A stretch of 64,000 bases of DNA from Thermocrinis minervae. Lineage in GTDB: Bacteria > Aquificota > Aquificia > Aquificales > Aquificaceae. Shown here in pieces: positions 27,056-36,153 of this stretch; the first letter of the stretch is position 1, and each line of letters opens with the position of its first letter. The position numbers and the translations under genes were made by a program. The stretch covers positions 1,082,750 to 1,146,749 of the forward strand of contig NZ_LT670846.1 of the NCBI RefSeq assembly GCF_900142435.1, in the 5' to 3' direction. Under the pieces are notes generated by a model. It had not been told where the DNA came from. It ran no database searches and worked only from the letters and a program-made list of their open reading frames with translations.

Positions 27056-27325
27056 CTACACCTCCACTATACGTGGCACTACGAAGAACCCTTGCTCTAC
27101 CTGCGGTCCGTTCATGAGAGCTTCTTCTTGGGTCAACCCTTTCACAGGCACGTCGTCTCTCATGGGAGTCCCTTCAAGGTCAATACCGTATGGTTCCACA
27201 TCTTTGGTGTCTACCTCCTTAAGTTGGTCCACGAAAGCCAGTATCTTTGCAAACTGCTCCTCAAGGATATTTTTCTCTTCTTCTCCAAGCTTTAGACGGG
27301 CCAGATAGGCTATTTTATCCACCAT
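27056..27325 (-). CDS. gatC: Asp-tRNA(Asn)/Glu-tRNA(Gln) amidotransferase subunit C
   Basis: 89 residues from the second of two adjacent ATGs, chosen because TAAAAT (27338-27333) then lies 7 nt upstream as in other genes here. [17 protein letters not shown], the [19 protein letters not shown] helix-linker and the C-terminal [10 protein letters not shown] match GatC, which stabilises the GatA/GatB complex. With AspRS in the window (52949) this fits tRNA-dependent Asn or Gln formation. Confidence 0.95.
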   Translation of the reverse strand: MVDKIAYLARLKLGEEEKNILEEQFAKILAFVDQLKEVDTKDVEPYGIDLEGTPMRDDVPVKGLTQEEALMNGPQVEQGFFVVPRIVEV

Positions 27326-27366
27326 CATCTTAATTTTAAATTTAGTCTGGAGAAAAAACTAATTTC

Positions 27367-27678
27367 CTAAGTGGTGGTGTCAAGTGATACATGTTTTGTA
27401 GATATGCTAAGGTCGCCATAAAGCTTAGGATAATATTGATAGATCCTTTCAAACTCTTTAGCTTGCTCTTCCTGCCCAAGGGCTAGGTTAAGCAGATAAA
27501 GAAGGTAGTACTTCTCATAAGAATCTGGAGCAAGCATAAGCCACTTGGTAGCCTCTAGGTACTTAAACTCTGTGATGTACCTTAAGCCTATATGGAAGGG
27601 ATCCTTTTTATCCTTGAGGTCTTCTTTGGTAAGCCTCTTGCCCTTTTCCTCAAGGACTATCCTAAAGGCTACCCTCAT
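27367..27678 (-). CDS. Hypothetical TPR-like protein downstream of DUF3501
   Basis: 103 residues, helical, with a single TPR-like unit (KYLEATKWLMLAPDSYEKYYLLYLLNLALGQEEQAKEFERIYQYYP). The family is not recognised. Its start overlaps the DUF3501 stop by 4 bp, so it is the last gene of a rubrerythrin-DUF3501 cluster. Confidence 0.65.
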   Translation of the reverse strand: MRVAFRIVLEEKGKRLTKEDLKDKKDPFHIGLRYITEFKYLEATKWLMLAPDSYEKYYLLYLLNLALGQEEQAKEFERIYQYYPKLYGDLSISTKHVSLDTTT

Positions 27679-28262
27679 TCACTCTCTAAGTCTTTTATAA
27701 GCTCCTCTTTTACCTTTTGAGGTACCTCAGCCTCTGCCTTATAGTTGGGATGGTCTATGTAAACCCTTATGGGCATCTTTTTAAAGTCTTCCTTCTGTTC
27801 ATCTGTCAGAGTTAGCTTCAAGAAGTGTACTACAGCCGTCTTGCCATATTCATAATCCTTTTCACTTCTTTCGTCAGCCACAGCTTTGATGATATGCTTC
27901 CCACCTATGTCAAAGTAAAGGCTATCGTGTATTCCCACTAGTTTTGGAAGCATCTGCTTTCTTTCGTTTTCATCAGGTATTTCTATGAACATTGTTATGG
28001 AAAGCTGGTTCTTTTCTGGTATAAGCTCGTTGTAGATCTCTATCTCCTGCTGAATCTCTTCCTCTTTTACCATCCTTTCTGTTCTTATCATCTCCTGTAT
28101 TTGAAACCAAACGGTTTGAGTGTTTTCAAACACGAGGTGTACCAAAGGTCCTACGAAGAGCCTTCTATTCTTTTTAAGCTCTATTATTTCCTTTCTCTTC
28201 TCTTCTCTTACCTTCTCGTACTCGTATATGTTTAGTATGTCCTCTCTTGTAACTTTTCGCAT
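27675..28262 (-). CDS. DUF3501 family protein
   Basis: 195 residues. The opening VTREDILNIYEYEKVREEKRKEIIELKKNRRLFVGP and the pattern ENTQTVWFQIQEMIRTERM with YNELIPEKNQ match the DUF3501 family, whose biochemical role is unknown. In many bacteria this family sits next to rubrerythrin and an Fe-S/FAD-linked protein. Here rubrerythrin is directly upstream and the Fe-S partner is absent, so the protein is probably part of a peroxide or metal-linked stress response. Confidence 0.85.
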   Translation of the reverse strand: MRKVTREDILNIYEYEKVREEKRKEIIELKKNRRLFVGPLVHLVFENTQTVWFQIQEMIRTERMVKEEEIQQEIEIYNELIPEKNQLSITMFIEIPDENERKQMLPKLVGIHDSLYFDIGGKHIIKAVADERSEKDYEYGKTAVVHFLKLTLTDEQKEDFKKMPIRVYIDHPNYKAEAEVPQKVKEELIKDLESE

Positions 28263-28290
28263 GCTATAGGTCTCCCTTCAAAGAGCTTAA

Positions 28291-28308
28291 AGGGCCCCGA
28301 GGGGGCCT
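28291..28308 (-). terminator. GC-rich hairpin between rubrerythrin and DUF3501
   Basis: An imperfect GC-rich inverted repeat (AGGCCCCC facing GGGGCCCT on the minus strand) with a very short loop lies in the 51-bp gap. There is no real T-run after it, so it may act as a partial terminator or a processing site that lets rubrerythrin be expressed above DUF3501. Confidence 0.4.
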
Positions 28309-28313
28309 ACGGA

Positions 28314-28745
28314 TTAGCCCTTGAGGCTCTCTAGAGCCTTTTGGAACCTTCCGGCATGGGATTTTTCTGCCCTTGCCAGGGTCTCAAACCACTCAGCTAT
28401 GTCATCAAAGCCTTCTTCCCTGGCTATCTTGGCAAAACCTGGGTACATCTCTGTGTACTCGTAGGTTTCACCGGCTATGGCAGCCTCGAGGTTCTGCTCC
28501 ATAGTACCTATGGGCTTGCCTGTTGCAGGGTCTCCACCGCCGTACTTTTCAAGGAACTCAAGGTGTCCAAAAGCGTGACCTGTTTCACCCTCGGCAGTTT
28601 CTCTGAATATGTTGGCTATGTCTGGATAACCCTCTATATCTGCCTTACGGGCAAAGTAGAGATACCTCCTATTTGCCTGAGACTCGCCTGCAAAGGCATG
28701 CTTGAGACACTCAAGTGTCTTTGTGCCAGCCAAGCTCTTGCTCAT
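28314..28745 (-). CDS. Rubrerythrin, diiron domain only
   Basis: 143 residues comprising the ferritin-like four-helix domain with both ExxH sites: [48 protein letters not shown] and [14 protein letters not shown]. The C-terminal rubredoxin domain of classical rubrerythrins is missing, giving a sulerythrin-like or short form common in thermophiles. It reduces peroxide in the cytoplasm. An AAGGAGG site precedes the ATG. It is the first gene of the DUF3501 cluster. Confidence 0.95.
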   Translation of the reverse strand: MSKSLAGTKTLECLKHAFAGESQANRRYLYFARKADIEGYPDIANIFRETAEGETGHAFGHLEFLEKYGGGDPATGKPIGTMEQNLEAAIAGETYEYTEMYPGFAKIAREEGFDDIAEWFETLARAEKSHAGRFQKALESLKG

Positions 28746-28801
28746 GGTTCATACCTCCTTAAAATTTTTGTTGTCTTTTATTATATGCAAACTCTTCTCA
28801 T

Positions 28802-28831
28802 TTGTCAAGAGGTCCTGTGAAGGTTTATAAT
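28802..28831 (+). promoter_or_regulatory. Promoter of the PepSY gene
   Basis: TTGTCA (28802-28807) and TATAAT (28826-28831) are spaced by 18 bp, the best -35/-10 pair seen outside the island. An SD-containing leader (GGTGGAGG at 28839-28845) follows. Confidence 0.6.
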
Positions 28832-28852
28832 CTTTTCGGTGGAGGGAAAAGC

Positions 28853-29101
28853 ATGAAGGCAGTCTTTATCTGCTTAGCTTTGGTCTATTTTACCTTCGCT
28901 GTGGAGTGCAATCCTTCTATAAACATGGAGCAAGCTATAAACGCCGCCAAGCAGTTTGTGGGAGAGGTCCACTCGGTAAAGCTCAGGAAGTCTTACAAGA
29001 CGGGAGAGTGTTACTACTCGGTAAGCGGTAGCCAAGGTAGTGCCATCATAGATGCCAACACGGGGAAGCTCGTCAGGTTTTACTCAAAGAAAGGTCGGTA
29101 A
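28853..29101 (+). CDS. Small exported PepSY-domain protein
   Basis: 82 residues from the ATG at 28853, chosen because GGTGGAGG sits just upstream and a signal peptide begins there (MKAVFICLALVYFTFA). The mature part is one PepSY domain (MEQAINAAKQFVGEVHSVKLRK; CYYSVSGSQGSAIIDANTGKLVRFY). PepSY domains inhibit proteases or act in periplasmic sensing. It stands alone with its own promoter. Its 3' end overlaps pgl on the other strand by 29 bp. Confidence 0.8.
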   Translation: MKAVFICLALVYFTFAVECNPSINMEQAINAAKQFVGEVHSVKLRKSYKTGECYYSVSGSQGSAIIDANTGKLVRFYSKKGR

Positions 29102-29705
29102 AGATTAAAACCTTCCTGGTAGTTTTTATGCGCGTAGCCGGCATTGGAACACCGGAGAGGAGTTTTTCCAGAACCTTCTTCTTTTCCTCTCCCTTTACGA
29201 AGAAGGCCACTTGACAGGAGGAGCTTATGTATTCGTAGGTGAGGCTCACACCCCATAAGCCATCAGGCCTCTTGCTTATACAAACCTTAGGTGTTATGTA
29301 CCTGCAGGGGATACCTTCAAAGAGGGATGCAGTGTGACCATCTTCCCCTACACCTAAAAGCACAAAGTCTAACCTCTCTGGTAAGAGCCTGGAGTACTCT
29401 AAGGCACAACTCTCTAGGTCCTTGGATAGATCTGGACAGATGAGTTTACCTTTTATCCTTTGGCTTATGGCCCTACAGTTACTCTTCTCGTAAGAGTACC
29501 TTTCGTCTGTAAGGTAGAGGTTTATTCTTTCCCAATCCAAAGCAAGCATGCTGTAAAGGTCGAGGGGTGTTTTCCCTCCTGCCAGAGCTACACGGAACCT
29601 CCCATGCCTCTGTATAAAAACGGAGCTTAGCCTCCTTATGTACCTATGGAGCAGATCCTCTACGTTCTTTATGGGAAAGACTCTATACAAACCACTCCCT
29701 TCCAT
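29073..29705 (-). CDS. pgl: 6-phosphogluconolactonase
   Basis: 210 residues. Sugar-phosphate isomerase-like fold with the conserved ALAGGKTPLDLY, INLYLTDERYSYEKSNCR (DER) and FVLLGVGEDGHTASLFEG motifs. It hydrolyses 6-phosphogluconolactone. Its 5' end overlaps the zwf 3' end by 23 bp, so the first two steps of the oxidative pentose phosphate pathway are made together. Confidence 0.94.
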   Translation of the reverse strand: MEGSGLYRVFPIKNVEDLLHRYIRRLSSVFIQRHGRFRVALAGGKTPLDLYSMLALDWERINLYLTDERYSYEKSNCRAISQRIKGKLICPDLSKDLESCALEYSRLLPERLDFVLLGVGEDGHTASLFEGIPCRYITPKVCISKRPDGLWGVSLTYEYISSSCQVAFFVKGEEKKKVLEKLLSGVPMPATRIKTTRKVLIFTDLSLSKT

Positions 29706-30999
29706 CTTTTTTCAGAAGGTCCCACGCTTCCTTAGGACACCACGAACCTACAGGATAAGTTATAGGATCCTTAGGAAAGTCTAGTAACGGCTCTACTACC
29801 TTCCACATGGTCTCCACCTCATCGTATCTCATGAAGAGGGTCTGATCACCCCTGAAGAGATCAACAAGAAGGCTTTCGTAAGGTTCTTTGTTCTCCACTT
29901 CCGTGTCAAACACTATCTGCCTTTCCACAGGACAAACTATGAACCTGTCAGCAAGAGGTCTTAGCTCTAGGTAGAGGACTATTTTGTTTTCTGGAGCTAC
30001 TTCAAACACTATCCTGTTCTGCCTAGGCTCACAGTCAAGTAGGCTTATAAAGCTCTTGGGTATCTCCTTAAAGACCACCGTTATACGGGTGAGCTTTCTG
30101 GCCAAGGCCTTGCCTGTCATAAGGTAGAAGGGTACACCCTGCCAGCGGAGGTTATCTATGTAGAGCTTTAGAGCTACAAAGGTCTCTGCCTTTCCCTTGT
30201 AGCCTTCATACCTTCCAAAAACCACCTCCCGTGGGTCTATCTGCCTTATGGATCTTAGTACCTTAACTTTTTCGTCCCTTATGCTCTCTGGTTCCATACA
30301 ACAAGGTGGCTCCATGGCCACGAAGGAAAGCATCTGAAGCATGTGATTCTGAAGCATGTCCCTGACAGCTCCAGTGGTCTCGTAGAAAGCTTCCCTTCCT
30401 TCTACACCCTTGTCCTCTAAAGCCAGTACTTGAACATGGTCTACAAAGTTCTTGTTCCATACACCTTCAAAGATGCTGTTGGAAAACCTAAGGGAAAATA
30501 TGTTCTGTATGGTATGTTTCCCCAAGAAGTGGTCTATCCTAAATACCTCTTCCTCTACAAAGTACCTCCTTAGAAGCTCGTTGAGTCTTACAGCACTTGC
30601 GTAGTCTTTCCCGAAAGGCTTCTCTACGACTATCCTCCTTGGGTTTTCGAAGTTCCTGAGGAGTACTCCAAGACCCCTGATGGTATCCTCAAAGAGTTCT
30701 GGAGAAAGAGCCAGGTAGAAGATAAGTCCTTGGCCCTTGTGTTCCTGTAAGATCCTACCAAGCTCCTTGTATGAGTTAGGATCTTTTACGTCAAAGGGTA
30801 CATACTTACACAGGGCTCTAAACTCTGGTCTGAAGGAGTTTAATTTTTCTTCCCATTGGGTAGTCTTTGTCCTCGCCAGCGCGTATACTCCTGAAAGGTT
30901 TCTAAAAAGGCCACTAGTGTAAAGCTTTTCCAAAGCTGGAAGGAGCTTGTTCCTTGCCAAATCTCCCGTACCACCTATCACGAAGAATGCCCAGAGCAT
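29683..30999 (-). CDS. zwf: Glucose-6-phosphate 1-dehydrogenase
   Basis: 438 residues, a little shorter than enterobacterial Zwf. The nucleotide motif GGTGDLARNKLLPAL, VVEKPFGKDYASA and the substrate-binding RIDHFLGKHTIQNI identify it. It oxidises glucose-6-phosphate, producing NADPH. A TATATT-like -10 (31012-31007) lies 7 nt upstream of its start, in the 17-bp gap shared with the divergent dapF. Confidence 0.95.
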   Translation of the reverse strand: MLWAFFVIGGTGDLARNKLLPALEKLYTSGLFRNLSGVYALARTKTTQWEEKLNSFRPEFRALCKYVPFDVKDPNSYKELGRILQEHKGQGLIFYLALSPELFEDTIRGLGVLLRNFENPRRIVVEKPFGKDYASAVRLNELLRRYFVEEEVFRIDHFLGKHTIQNIFSLRFSNSIFEGVWNKNFVDHVQVLALEDKGVEGREAFYETTGAVRDMLQNHMLQMLSFVAMEPPCCMEPESIRDEKVKVLRSIRQIDPREVVFGRYEGYKGKAETFVALKLYIDNLRWQGVPFYLMTGKALARKLTRITVVFKEIPKSFISLLDCEPRQNRIVFEVAPENKIVLYLELRPLADRFIVCPVERQIVFDTEVENKEPYESLLVDLFRGDQTLFMRYDEVETMWKVVEPLLDFPKDPITYPVGSWCPKEAWDLLKKDGREWFV

Positions 31000-31016
31000 C
31001 CTTTAAAATATACAAG

Positions 31017-31856
31017 ATGGAAATAGCAAAGTACCAAGGATCTGGTAACGACTTTATACTGATAGACAACAGGGATGGTAAGGTCTACACCCTTCTGGAT
31101 AAGCTGGGAATAACGATAAAGGACTTCGTGGTGAAGGTCTGTACCTTCCACACAGGCGTTGGTGCCGATGGACTCATACTCATAGAGGAACCAAAGGATA
31201 GAGAAAACGACTTTAGCTGGCAGTTCTTCAACTCGGATGGCTCTGTAGCCGAGATGTGCGGCAACGGCTCTAGGTGTGCCGTGAGGTTTGCCTATGAAAA
31301 GGGCATATGTAAAGAAGAGGTTAAGTTTGAAACCTTGGCCGGCATAATAAAGGCTTACGTTAAGGAAGGTGGAAAGGTAGTAAAGGTAAAGCTCACTAAA
31401 CCCAAGGATTACAGAAAGGTAAGCCTTGAGGTGGATGGACTTAAGTTAGATGGTAGCTTTATAAACACGGGAGTGCCCCACTTCGTGGCAAAGGTGGATA
31501 ACTTGGAAAACTTTCCTGTGGTCAAGTACGGAAGGCTCATAAGGTTCCACAAAGAGTTTGAACCAAAAGGAACGAACGTAAACTTTATAGAACCTCTGGA
31601 TGATCAAACTATACGCATAAGAACATACGAAAGAGGAGTAGAAAGTGAGACCCTTGCATGCGGGACTGGTGCTACAGCCTCCGCTTTGATCTCTTACATG
31701 GAAGGCTATGTCAATAAAAGACCAGTTAAGGTTATAACGAAAGGTGGTGAGGTTTTGTTAGTGGATTTTGATGACAAGATGGAGGAAGTTTACCTAGAAG
31801 GTAGGGTAGTCAAAGTATTTGAAGGAGTACTAAGCTACGAGATACTGGATGTTTAG
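31017..31856 (+). CDS. dapF: Diaminopimelate epimerase
   Basis: 279 residues from the ATG at 31017, the usual DapF length; an upstream in-frame start would put the gene inside zwf. KYQGSGNDFILIDNR, MCGNGSRCAVRFA and ETLACGTGATASA hold the two catalytic cysteines. It interconverts LL- and meso-diaminopimelate for peptidoglycan and lysine. TAAAAT at 31004-31009 lies 7 nt before the start. murC begins within its last codons. Confidence 0.96.
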   Translation: MEIAKYQGSGNDFILIDNRDGKVYTLLDKLGITIKDFVVKVCTFHTGVGADGLILIEEPKDRENDFSWQFFNSDGSVAEMCGNGSRCAVRFAYEKGICKEEVKFETLAGIIKAYVKEGGKVVKVKLTKPKDYRKVSLEVDGLKLDGSFINTGVPHFVAKVDNLENFPVVKYGRLIRFHKEFEPKGTNVNFIEPLDDQTIRIRTYERGVESETLACGTGATASALISYMEGYVNKRPVKVITKGGEVLLVDFDDKMEEVYLEGRVVKVFEGVLSYEILDV

Positions 31857-33210
31857 GGAACGCATAAGACGGATACACTTCGTAGGCATTGGTGGTATAG
31901 GCATGAGCGGTATAGCCCATGTCCTCCTTGACATGGGCTACGAGGTCAGTGGCTCAGACCTCAAAGAGAACAAAAACATACAACTGCTAAAAGAAAAGGG
32001 CTGTAAAGTCTACATAGGCCACAGGGAGGAAAACGTAGGTGACGCTCAGGTGGTGGTCTACTCCTCGGCAGTACCTAAGGACAACCCCGAGATAGTCAAG
32101 GCTAGAAGCCTTGGCATCCCTGTTATACCAAGGGGGGAGATGCTGGCAGAGCTCTTCAAACTCATGGAAGGCATAGCCGTATGCGGGTCGCACGGCAAGA
32201 CTACCACTACATCTATGATAGCCCATGTAGTACACGAGCATGGGTTCGACCCTACCGTCATAATAGGTGGTATACTTCAGAGGTTTGGAAGCAACGCCAA
32301 ACTTGGAAAGGACAAGCTCATAATATCCGAGGCGGACGAGAGCGATGGATCTTTCCTGAAGATCCTTCCTACAGTGGCAGTAATCACCAACATAGACAAA
32401 GAACACATAGGCTACTACAGAGACCTAGAAGACATAAAGGAGGCCTTCTTTAAGTTCGCTGAAAGCGTGCCTTTCTATGGCTTCTGTGTAGTAAACGTAG
32501 ACGATGAAAACTCAAGGCACATAGTAGAGGGATGTTCCAAGAGAGTGGTAACCTACGGTATAGAAAGGGATGCTCAGGTGATGGCCAGAGATCTTAAGCT
32601 CTCCGATGGATGCTACAGCTACGAGCTCGTGGTAGAAGGAAGAGCGTGGGGAAGGGTAAAGCTTTCTGTACCTGGGCTTCACAATGTATACAATTCTCTG
32701 GCAAGTGTGTGCGTTGCATGGCAGATGGGTATAGACTTTGACACCATAGCTAAGGCCCTTTCCACTTTCAAGAACGCAGAGAGGAGATTAGAGCTGAAGG
32801 GCTTTTACAGAAACGTACCCGTCTACGACGATTATGGCCACCATCCCACAGAGATAAAGGCAACACTAAAGGCCATAAAGGACCTCTATCCAGACAAAAA
32901 GCTCCTTCTCGTGTTTCAACCTCACAGGTATTCGAGAACTTATCACCTCTTTGAGGATTTTGCGAAGGTGTTAAGACAGGCTGATGAGTGTGTGCTCACG
33001 GACATATACCCTGCAGGTGAGGAAAATACCTATGGCGTCTCTGGTGAGGAGCTTGCCAAAAAATCCGGCTGTCTTTTTGTCAGAGACAAAGCGGAGCTTT
33101 TTGAATACCTTAAAGACAGAGTTAACGATGCTCATGTGCTTCTCTTCATGGGTGCTGGTCCCATAGGCAGGTGGTGTGAGGAATTTTTGAATGAGGGGAA
33201 TATCGGGTAA
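31849..33210 (+). CDS. murC: UDP-N-acetylmuramate-L-alanine ligase MurC
   Basis: 453 residues. The nucleotide-binding HFVGIGGIGMSGIAHVLL opening, the ATP loop CGSHGKTTTTSMIAHV, EADESDGSF and DDYGHHPTEI are MurC hallmarks. It adds L-Ala to UDP-MurNAc. It overlaps dapF by 8 bp and recJ by 20 bp, so dapF-murC-recJ-DUF2227 is one translationally linked run. Confidence 0.97.
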   Translation: MFRERIRRIHFVGIGGIGMSGIAHVLLDMGYEVSGSDLKENKNIQLLKEKGCKVYIGHREENVGDAQVVVYSSAVPKDNPEIVKARSLGIPVIPRGEMLAELFKLMEGIAVCGSHGKTTTTSMIAHVVHEHGFDPTVIIGGILQRFGSNAKLGKDKLIISEADESDGSFLKILPTVAVITNIDKEHIGYYRDLEDIKEAFFKFAESVPFYGFCVVNVDDENSRHIVEGCSKRVVTYGIERDAQVMARDLKLSDGCYSYELVVEGRAWGRVKLSVPGLHNVYNSLASVCVAWQMGIDFDTIAKALSTFKNAERRLELKGFYRNVPVYDDYGHHPTEIKATLKAIKDLYPDKKLLLVFQPHRYSRTYHLFEDFAKVLRQADECVLTDIYPAGEENTYGVSGEELAKKSGCLFVRDKAELFEYLKDRVNDAHVLLFMGAGPIGRWCEEFLNEGNIG

Positions 33211-34807
33211 GGAATGGGTCTTCTTATGGGAGGAGATAGAACCACCACAAGAGTGGGTAGAAAGGTATGGAAAGTTAGGTGCTCAAATACTAGCGAACAG
33301 AGGACTAAAGCCAGAAGATTTATCCAAAAACCTTTCTGACCTCCTTGAGTACTCAAAGCTTGAACACATAAAAAGAGCCGCGGACGTCATAGCATGGGCC
33401 ATAAAGAACGGTAAGAGGATAGTCTTGTTTGGAGACTATGACGTAGACGGCATCACCAGCTGTGCCCTCCTGCACAGGGTTATAAAGAAGCTAGGTGGTA
33501 AGGTGATCTCTGTAACACCCAACAGGAGCACAGGCTACGGTCTTAGCAAGGACCTAGTACAGAAGCTAAACCATTATGCGGACTTAGTGGTGACTTTAGA
33601 CAACGGAACCACAGCCATAGAGGAGTTGAGCCTGGCAAAGGTACCCGTCCTAGTTCTTGACCATCACAACCCACGGGAGGACGTAAACTATCAAAACCTT
33701 TCCGAAAAGGTACTCCTTGTGAATCCAAAGTTGCTGGATATAGAGGAGCTTAAGGTGGTATCTACAGCTGCCCTGTCTATGCTTTTGTCCTACAGACTCA
33801 TAGGTGACGACCTTATGGATTACCTTTATCTGCCAGCCCTCAGCACTGTAGCAGACGCTATGGAGTTGGTAGGTCTAAACAGACCCCTTGTACTTGAAGG
33901 TATAAAGTCCCTCAAGGAAACACTTAGGAAAGAAGGACACTACGGCATAAAGGAGCTTCTTAAGGTATTGAAGGACCAGGAGAACATCACAGTAAAGGAT
34001 CTAAGCTTCTACCTTGTACCGAGGCTAAACGCTCCTGGAAGATTACACCGTGCAGAACTCTCCCTAAAGCTTCTTCTAGAGGATAGAGAAAAAGAAGCAG
34101 CAAGATTAGTGAGGCAAGTAGAAAGCATAAACCTTAAAAGAAGACAACTACAAGAGATCCTAGTCAACAAAGCTCTGAAAAAAGTAGAGATGTATCAAAC
34201 GGAAAGACACTTTATAGTGCTCAAGACAAGGCCCGAGTACATAGGGTTAGCTGGTATAGTAGCCGGTAGAGTGGCCAACGCGTATTCCAAACCGTGCGCA
34301 GTCTTCGCTGTAGGCAAAGAAGAAGCAACCGCATCCGTAAGGGGTACACCTGAGGTAGAAGTTTACAACCCACTCTCTCAACTTTCTCACATGTACCTAA
34401 AGTGGGGTGGTCATGCCTATGCCATGGGTTTAACAATATGGAGTAAGGACCTACAAGAGTTTGAGACCAAGGCCAACGAGATCTTCTCCCAGGTTCCAAG
34501 GAAAACTCCCACCATACACGTAGATGCCTACCTGCCCCTAAGGGACCTTTCACAGGAACATATTAGACTGATTGAAAGTCTGGAGCCTTTTGGGGTTGGC
34601 TTTGAAGAACCCATATTCCTCTCTGAGGAGCTCACCATCAGCAACATAAAAGTTACAGGTTACGGCTGTTTTGTAGATACTAAGGAGGGATATTCTTTCT
34701 ACTGTGCTAACCAAAACCTTGTGGAGAAGTTAAGGGTTGGTAGGGCTAGGGTTTTGTACAGCCTCAGCAGGAAAAAACACGAGCTTGTAGATCTAGCATG
34801 GCTCTGA
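33191..34807 (+). CDS. recJ: Single-stranded-DNA exonuclease RecJ
   Basis: 538 residues. DHH-family phosphoesterase with GDYDVDGITSCALL, VVTLDNGT, LDHHNP and a DHHA1 domain with the GGHAYAMGL motif. It degrades ssDNA 5' to 3' in RecF-type recombination, repair and mismatch repair, where it could act after MutL. Start inside murC; end overlaps the next gene by 10 bp. Confidence 0.95.
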   Translation: MRGISGKEWVFLWEEIEPPQEWVERYGKLGAQILANRGLKPEDLSKNLSDLLEYSKLEHIKRAADVIAWAIKNGKRIVLFGDYDVDGITSCALLHRVIKKLGGKVISVTPNRSTGYGLSKDLVQKLNHYADLVVTLDNGTTAIEELSLAKVPVLVLDHHNPREDVNYQNLSEKVLLVNPKLLDIEELKVVSTAALSMLLSYRLIGDDLMDYLYLPALSTVADAMELVGLNRPLVLEGIKSLKETLRKEGHYGIKELLKVLKDQENITVKDLSFYLVPRLNAPGRLHRAELSLKLLLEDREKEAARLVRQVESINLKRRQLQEILVNKALKKVEMYQTERHFIVLKTRPEYIGLAGIVAGRVANAYSKPCAVFAVGKEEATASVRGTPEVEVYNPLSQLSHMYLKWGGHAYAMGLTIWSKDLQEFETKANEIFSQVPRKTPTIHVDAYLPLRDLSQEHIRLIESLEPFGVGFEEPIFLSEELTISNIKVTGYGCFVDTKEGYSFYCANQNLVEKLRVGRARVLYSLSRKKHELVDLAWL

Positions 34808-35286
34808 GTCGTTCCCACGATCTTATAAATCTTATGCTTCTTGTGCCCACGCTCTACTTTGTGCCTAGAGAGTTCTACCTTCCCTTCGCAACCGGTTACC
34901 TTATAGGCACTTTCCTTCTCTCACCAGACTTGGATCTAAAACATTCTAAGCCTTCTAAAAGATGGAAGGTTTTTAGGTATCTTTGGAGACCCTACCAAAG
35001 TAAATCGAAGCACAGGGGAATTTCGCACGTACCCATAGTAGGTACCTTTATCAGGATTGCGTACCTTGTACTTGCAGTCTTCCTTCTGTTCCAGGCCTTT
35101 GTCTTATTACTTCACTACGTGGATCCCAGTTTGGAGGTTTTCCTTACAAAGGTAGACATGATAGGGCTTCTACAAGAGCTTATGTACAGAGAAGAAAGCT
35201 TTTACTTCTTACTCGGTCTTATCCTGTCAGAGGTGTTCCACGTGTTGATCGACCTTATCAGCAGTTTTTTAAAAGGGTATCTTTAG
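34798..35286 (+). CDS. DUF2227 putative metal-binding membrane protein
   Basis: 162 residues with three or four membrane helices. The segment GTFLLSPDLDLKHSKPSKRWKVFRYLWRPYQ followed by HRGISHVPIVGT carries Asp and His residues typical of DUF2227, which resembles the YdjM/membrane-bound metal-hydrolase-like group. The function is unknown. It overlaps recJ by 10 bp and its 3' end touches the leuS-beta stop on the opposite strand. Confidence 0.8.
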   Translation: MALSRSHDLINLMLLVPTLYFVPREFYLPFATGYLIGTFLLSPDLDLKHSKPSKRWKVFRYLWRPYQSKSKHRGISHVPIVGTFIRIAYLVLAVFLLFQAFVLLLHYVDPSLEVFLTKVDMIGLLQELMYREESFYFLLGLILSEVFHVLIDLISSFLKGYL

Positions 35287-36143
35287 ATGACCAGGCTGAG
35301 AAGCTTTCCCTTGACGTAAAAAACCTTCTTTATGGGCTTGCCTTGGACGTAAGAAGAGATTTTAGGATCTTTTAAAGCTACGTCTAACACCTCCTCCTGG
35401 GAAGCTTCTGGATGAACTGTTATGTGGGACCTCACCTTTCCGTTTACCTGAACAGGTATCTCTATGGCTTCTGTCCGTAGGGCCTCTGGGTCTACCTCGG
35501 GAAACGGATAGAAGACCATTGGCTTCTCGTTACCAAGCTTCTGCCAGAGCTCCTCGCATACGTGAGGAGTTATAGGATAGAGCATAAAAAGGACAATTTC
35601 AAAGGCTTCCCTCAAGACCATAGGGTTTTTCTCTTCTTCCTTTAGATCTGAAAGCTCGCCCACCAGCTGCATTATGGCGGCTATGGCTGTGTTGAAGGAG
35701 AATTCTTCCATGTCTTTCAAATACTTTTGAAGAGTCTGATGGGTTTTCCTCCTTACTTCCCTTGCCTTTCCTTGAACTTTTGAGAGCTCTTCCTTTGATA
35801 CTCTGACGTCCTTTATGAGATCAAGGTTCTTGTGAAACAGCTCCCACAGTCTGTTTAAAAACCTGTATGCCCCCCTTAAACCTTCCTCTGTCCACTCAAA
35901 GTCCTTCTCAACAGGACCAGCGAAAAGTATGTAGAGTCTTACCGTATCTGCACCATACCTCTGTATGGTTTCCTCTGGATCCACTGTGTTGGCCTTAGAC
36001 TTGGACATCTTTGCAGGTTCACCTATACGTGATTCTATGATTCTTAAAAGATCGTCGTTAGACAAATCCAACTTTTCAAGCAAAAACTTTACGTTATCAC
36101 CTACGGATATGAAGTTCTCCTTTAGAAACTCTCCTATCTTCAT
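35283..36143 (-). CDS. leuS: Leucyl-tRNA synthetase beta subunit (split LeuRS)
   Basis: 286 residues that correspond to only the C-terminal part of LeuRS: the class I signature KMSKSKANTVDPEE (around residue 45), the anticodon-binding helical domain (GAYRFLNRLWELFHKN, ITPHVCEELWQKLG) and the C-terminal domain (VQVNGKVRSHI). The HIGH motif and CP1 editing domain are not here. In Aquifex aeolicus LeuRS is a heterodimer of separate alpha and beta chains, with beta of about this size, so this is a natural subunit and not a broken gene. The alpha gene must lie outside the window. Confidence 0.95.
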   Translation of the reverse strand: MKIGEFLKENFISVGDNVKFLLEKLDLSNDDLLRIIESRIGEPAKMSKSKANTVDPEETIQRYGADTVRLYILFAGPVEKDFEWTEEGLRGAYRFLNRLWELFHKNLDLIKDVRVSKEELSKVQGKAREVRRKTHQTLQKYLKDMEEFSFNTAIAAIMQLVGELSDLKEEEKNPMVLREAFEIVLFMLYPITPHVCEELWQKLGNEKPMVFYPFPEVDPEALRTEAIEIPVQVNGKVRSHITVHPEASQEEVLDVALKDPKISSYVQGKPIKKVFYVKGKLLSLVI

Positions 36144-36153
36144 CGAAGATATT

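Noticed and set aside
30954-31016. N-terminal extension of DapF
   Set aside because: The 21 extra residues are antisense to zwf, are not conserved in DapF, and would remove the -10 element that suits the ATG at 31017.
35283-36143. leuS as a pseudogene
   Set aside because: It starts cleanly at the known alpha/beta split point of Aquifex LeuRS and has the correct beta-subunit size.
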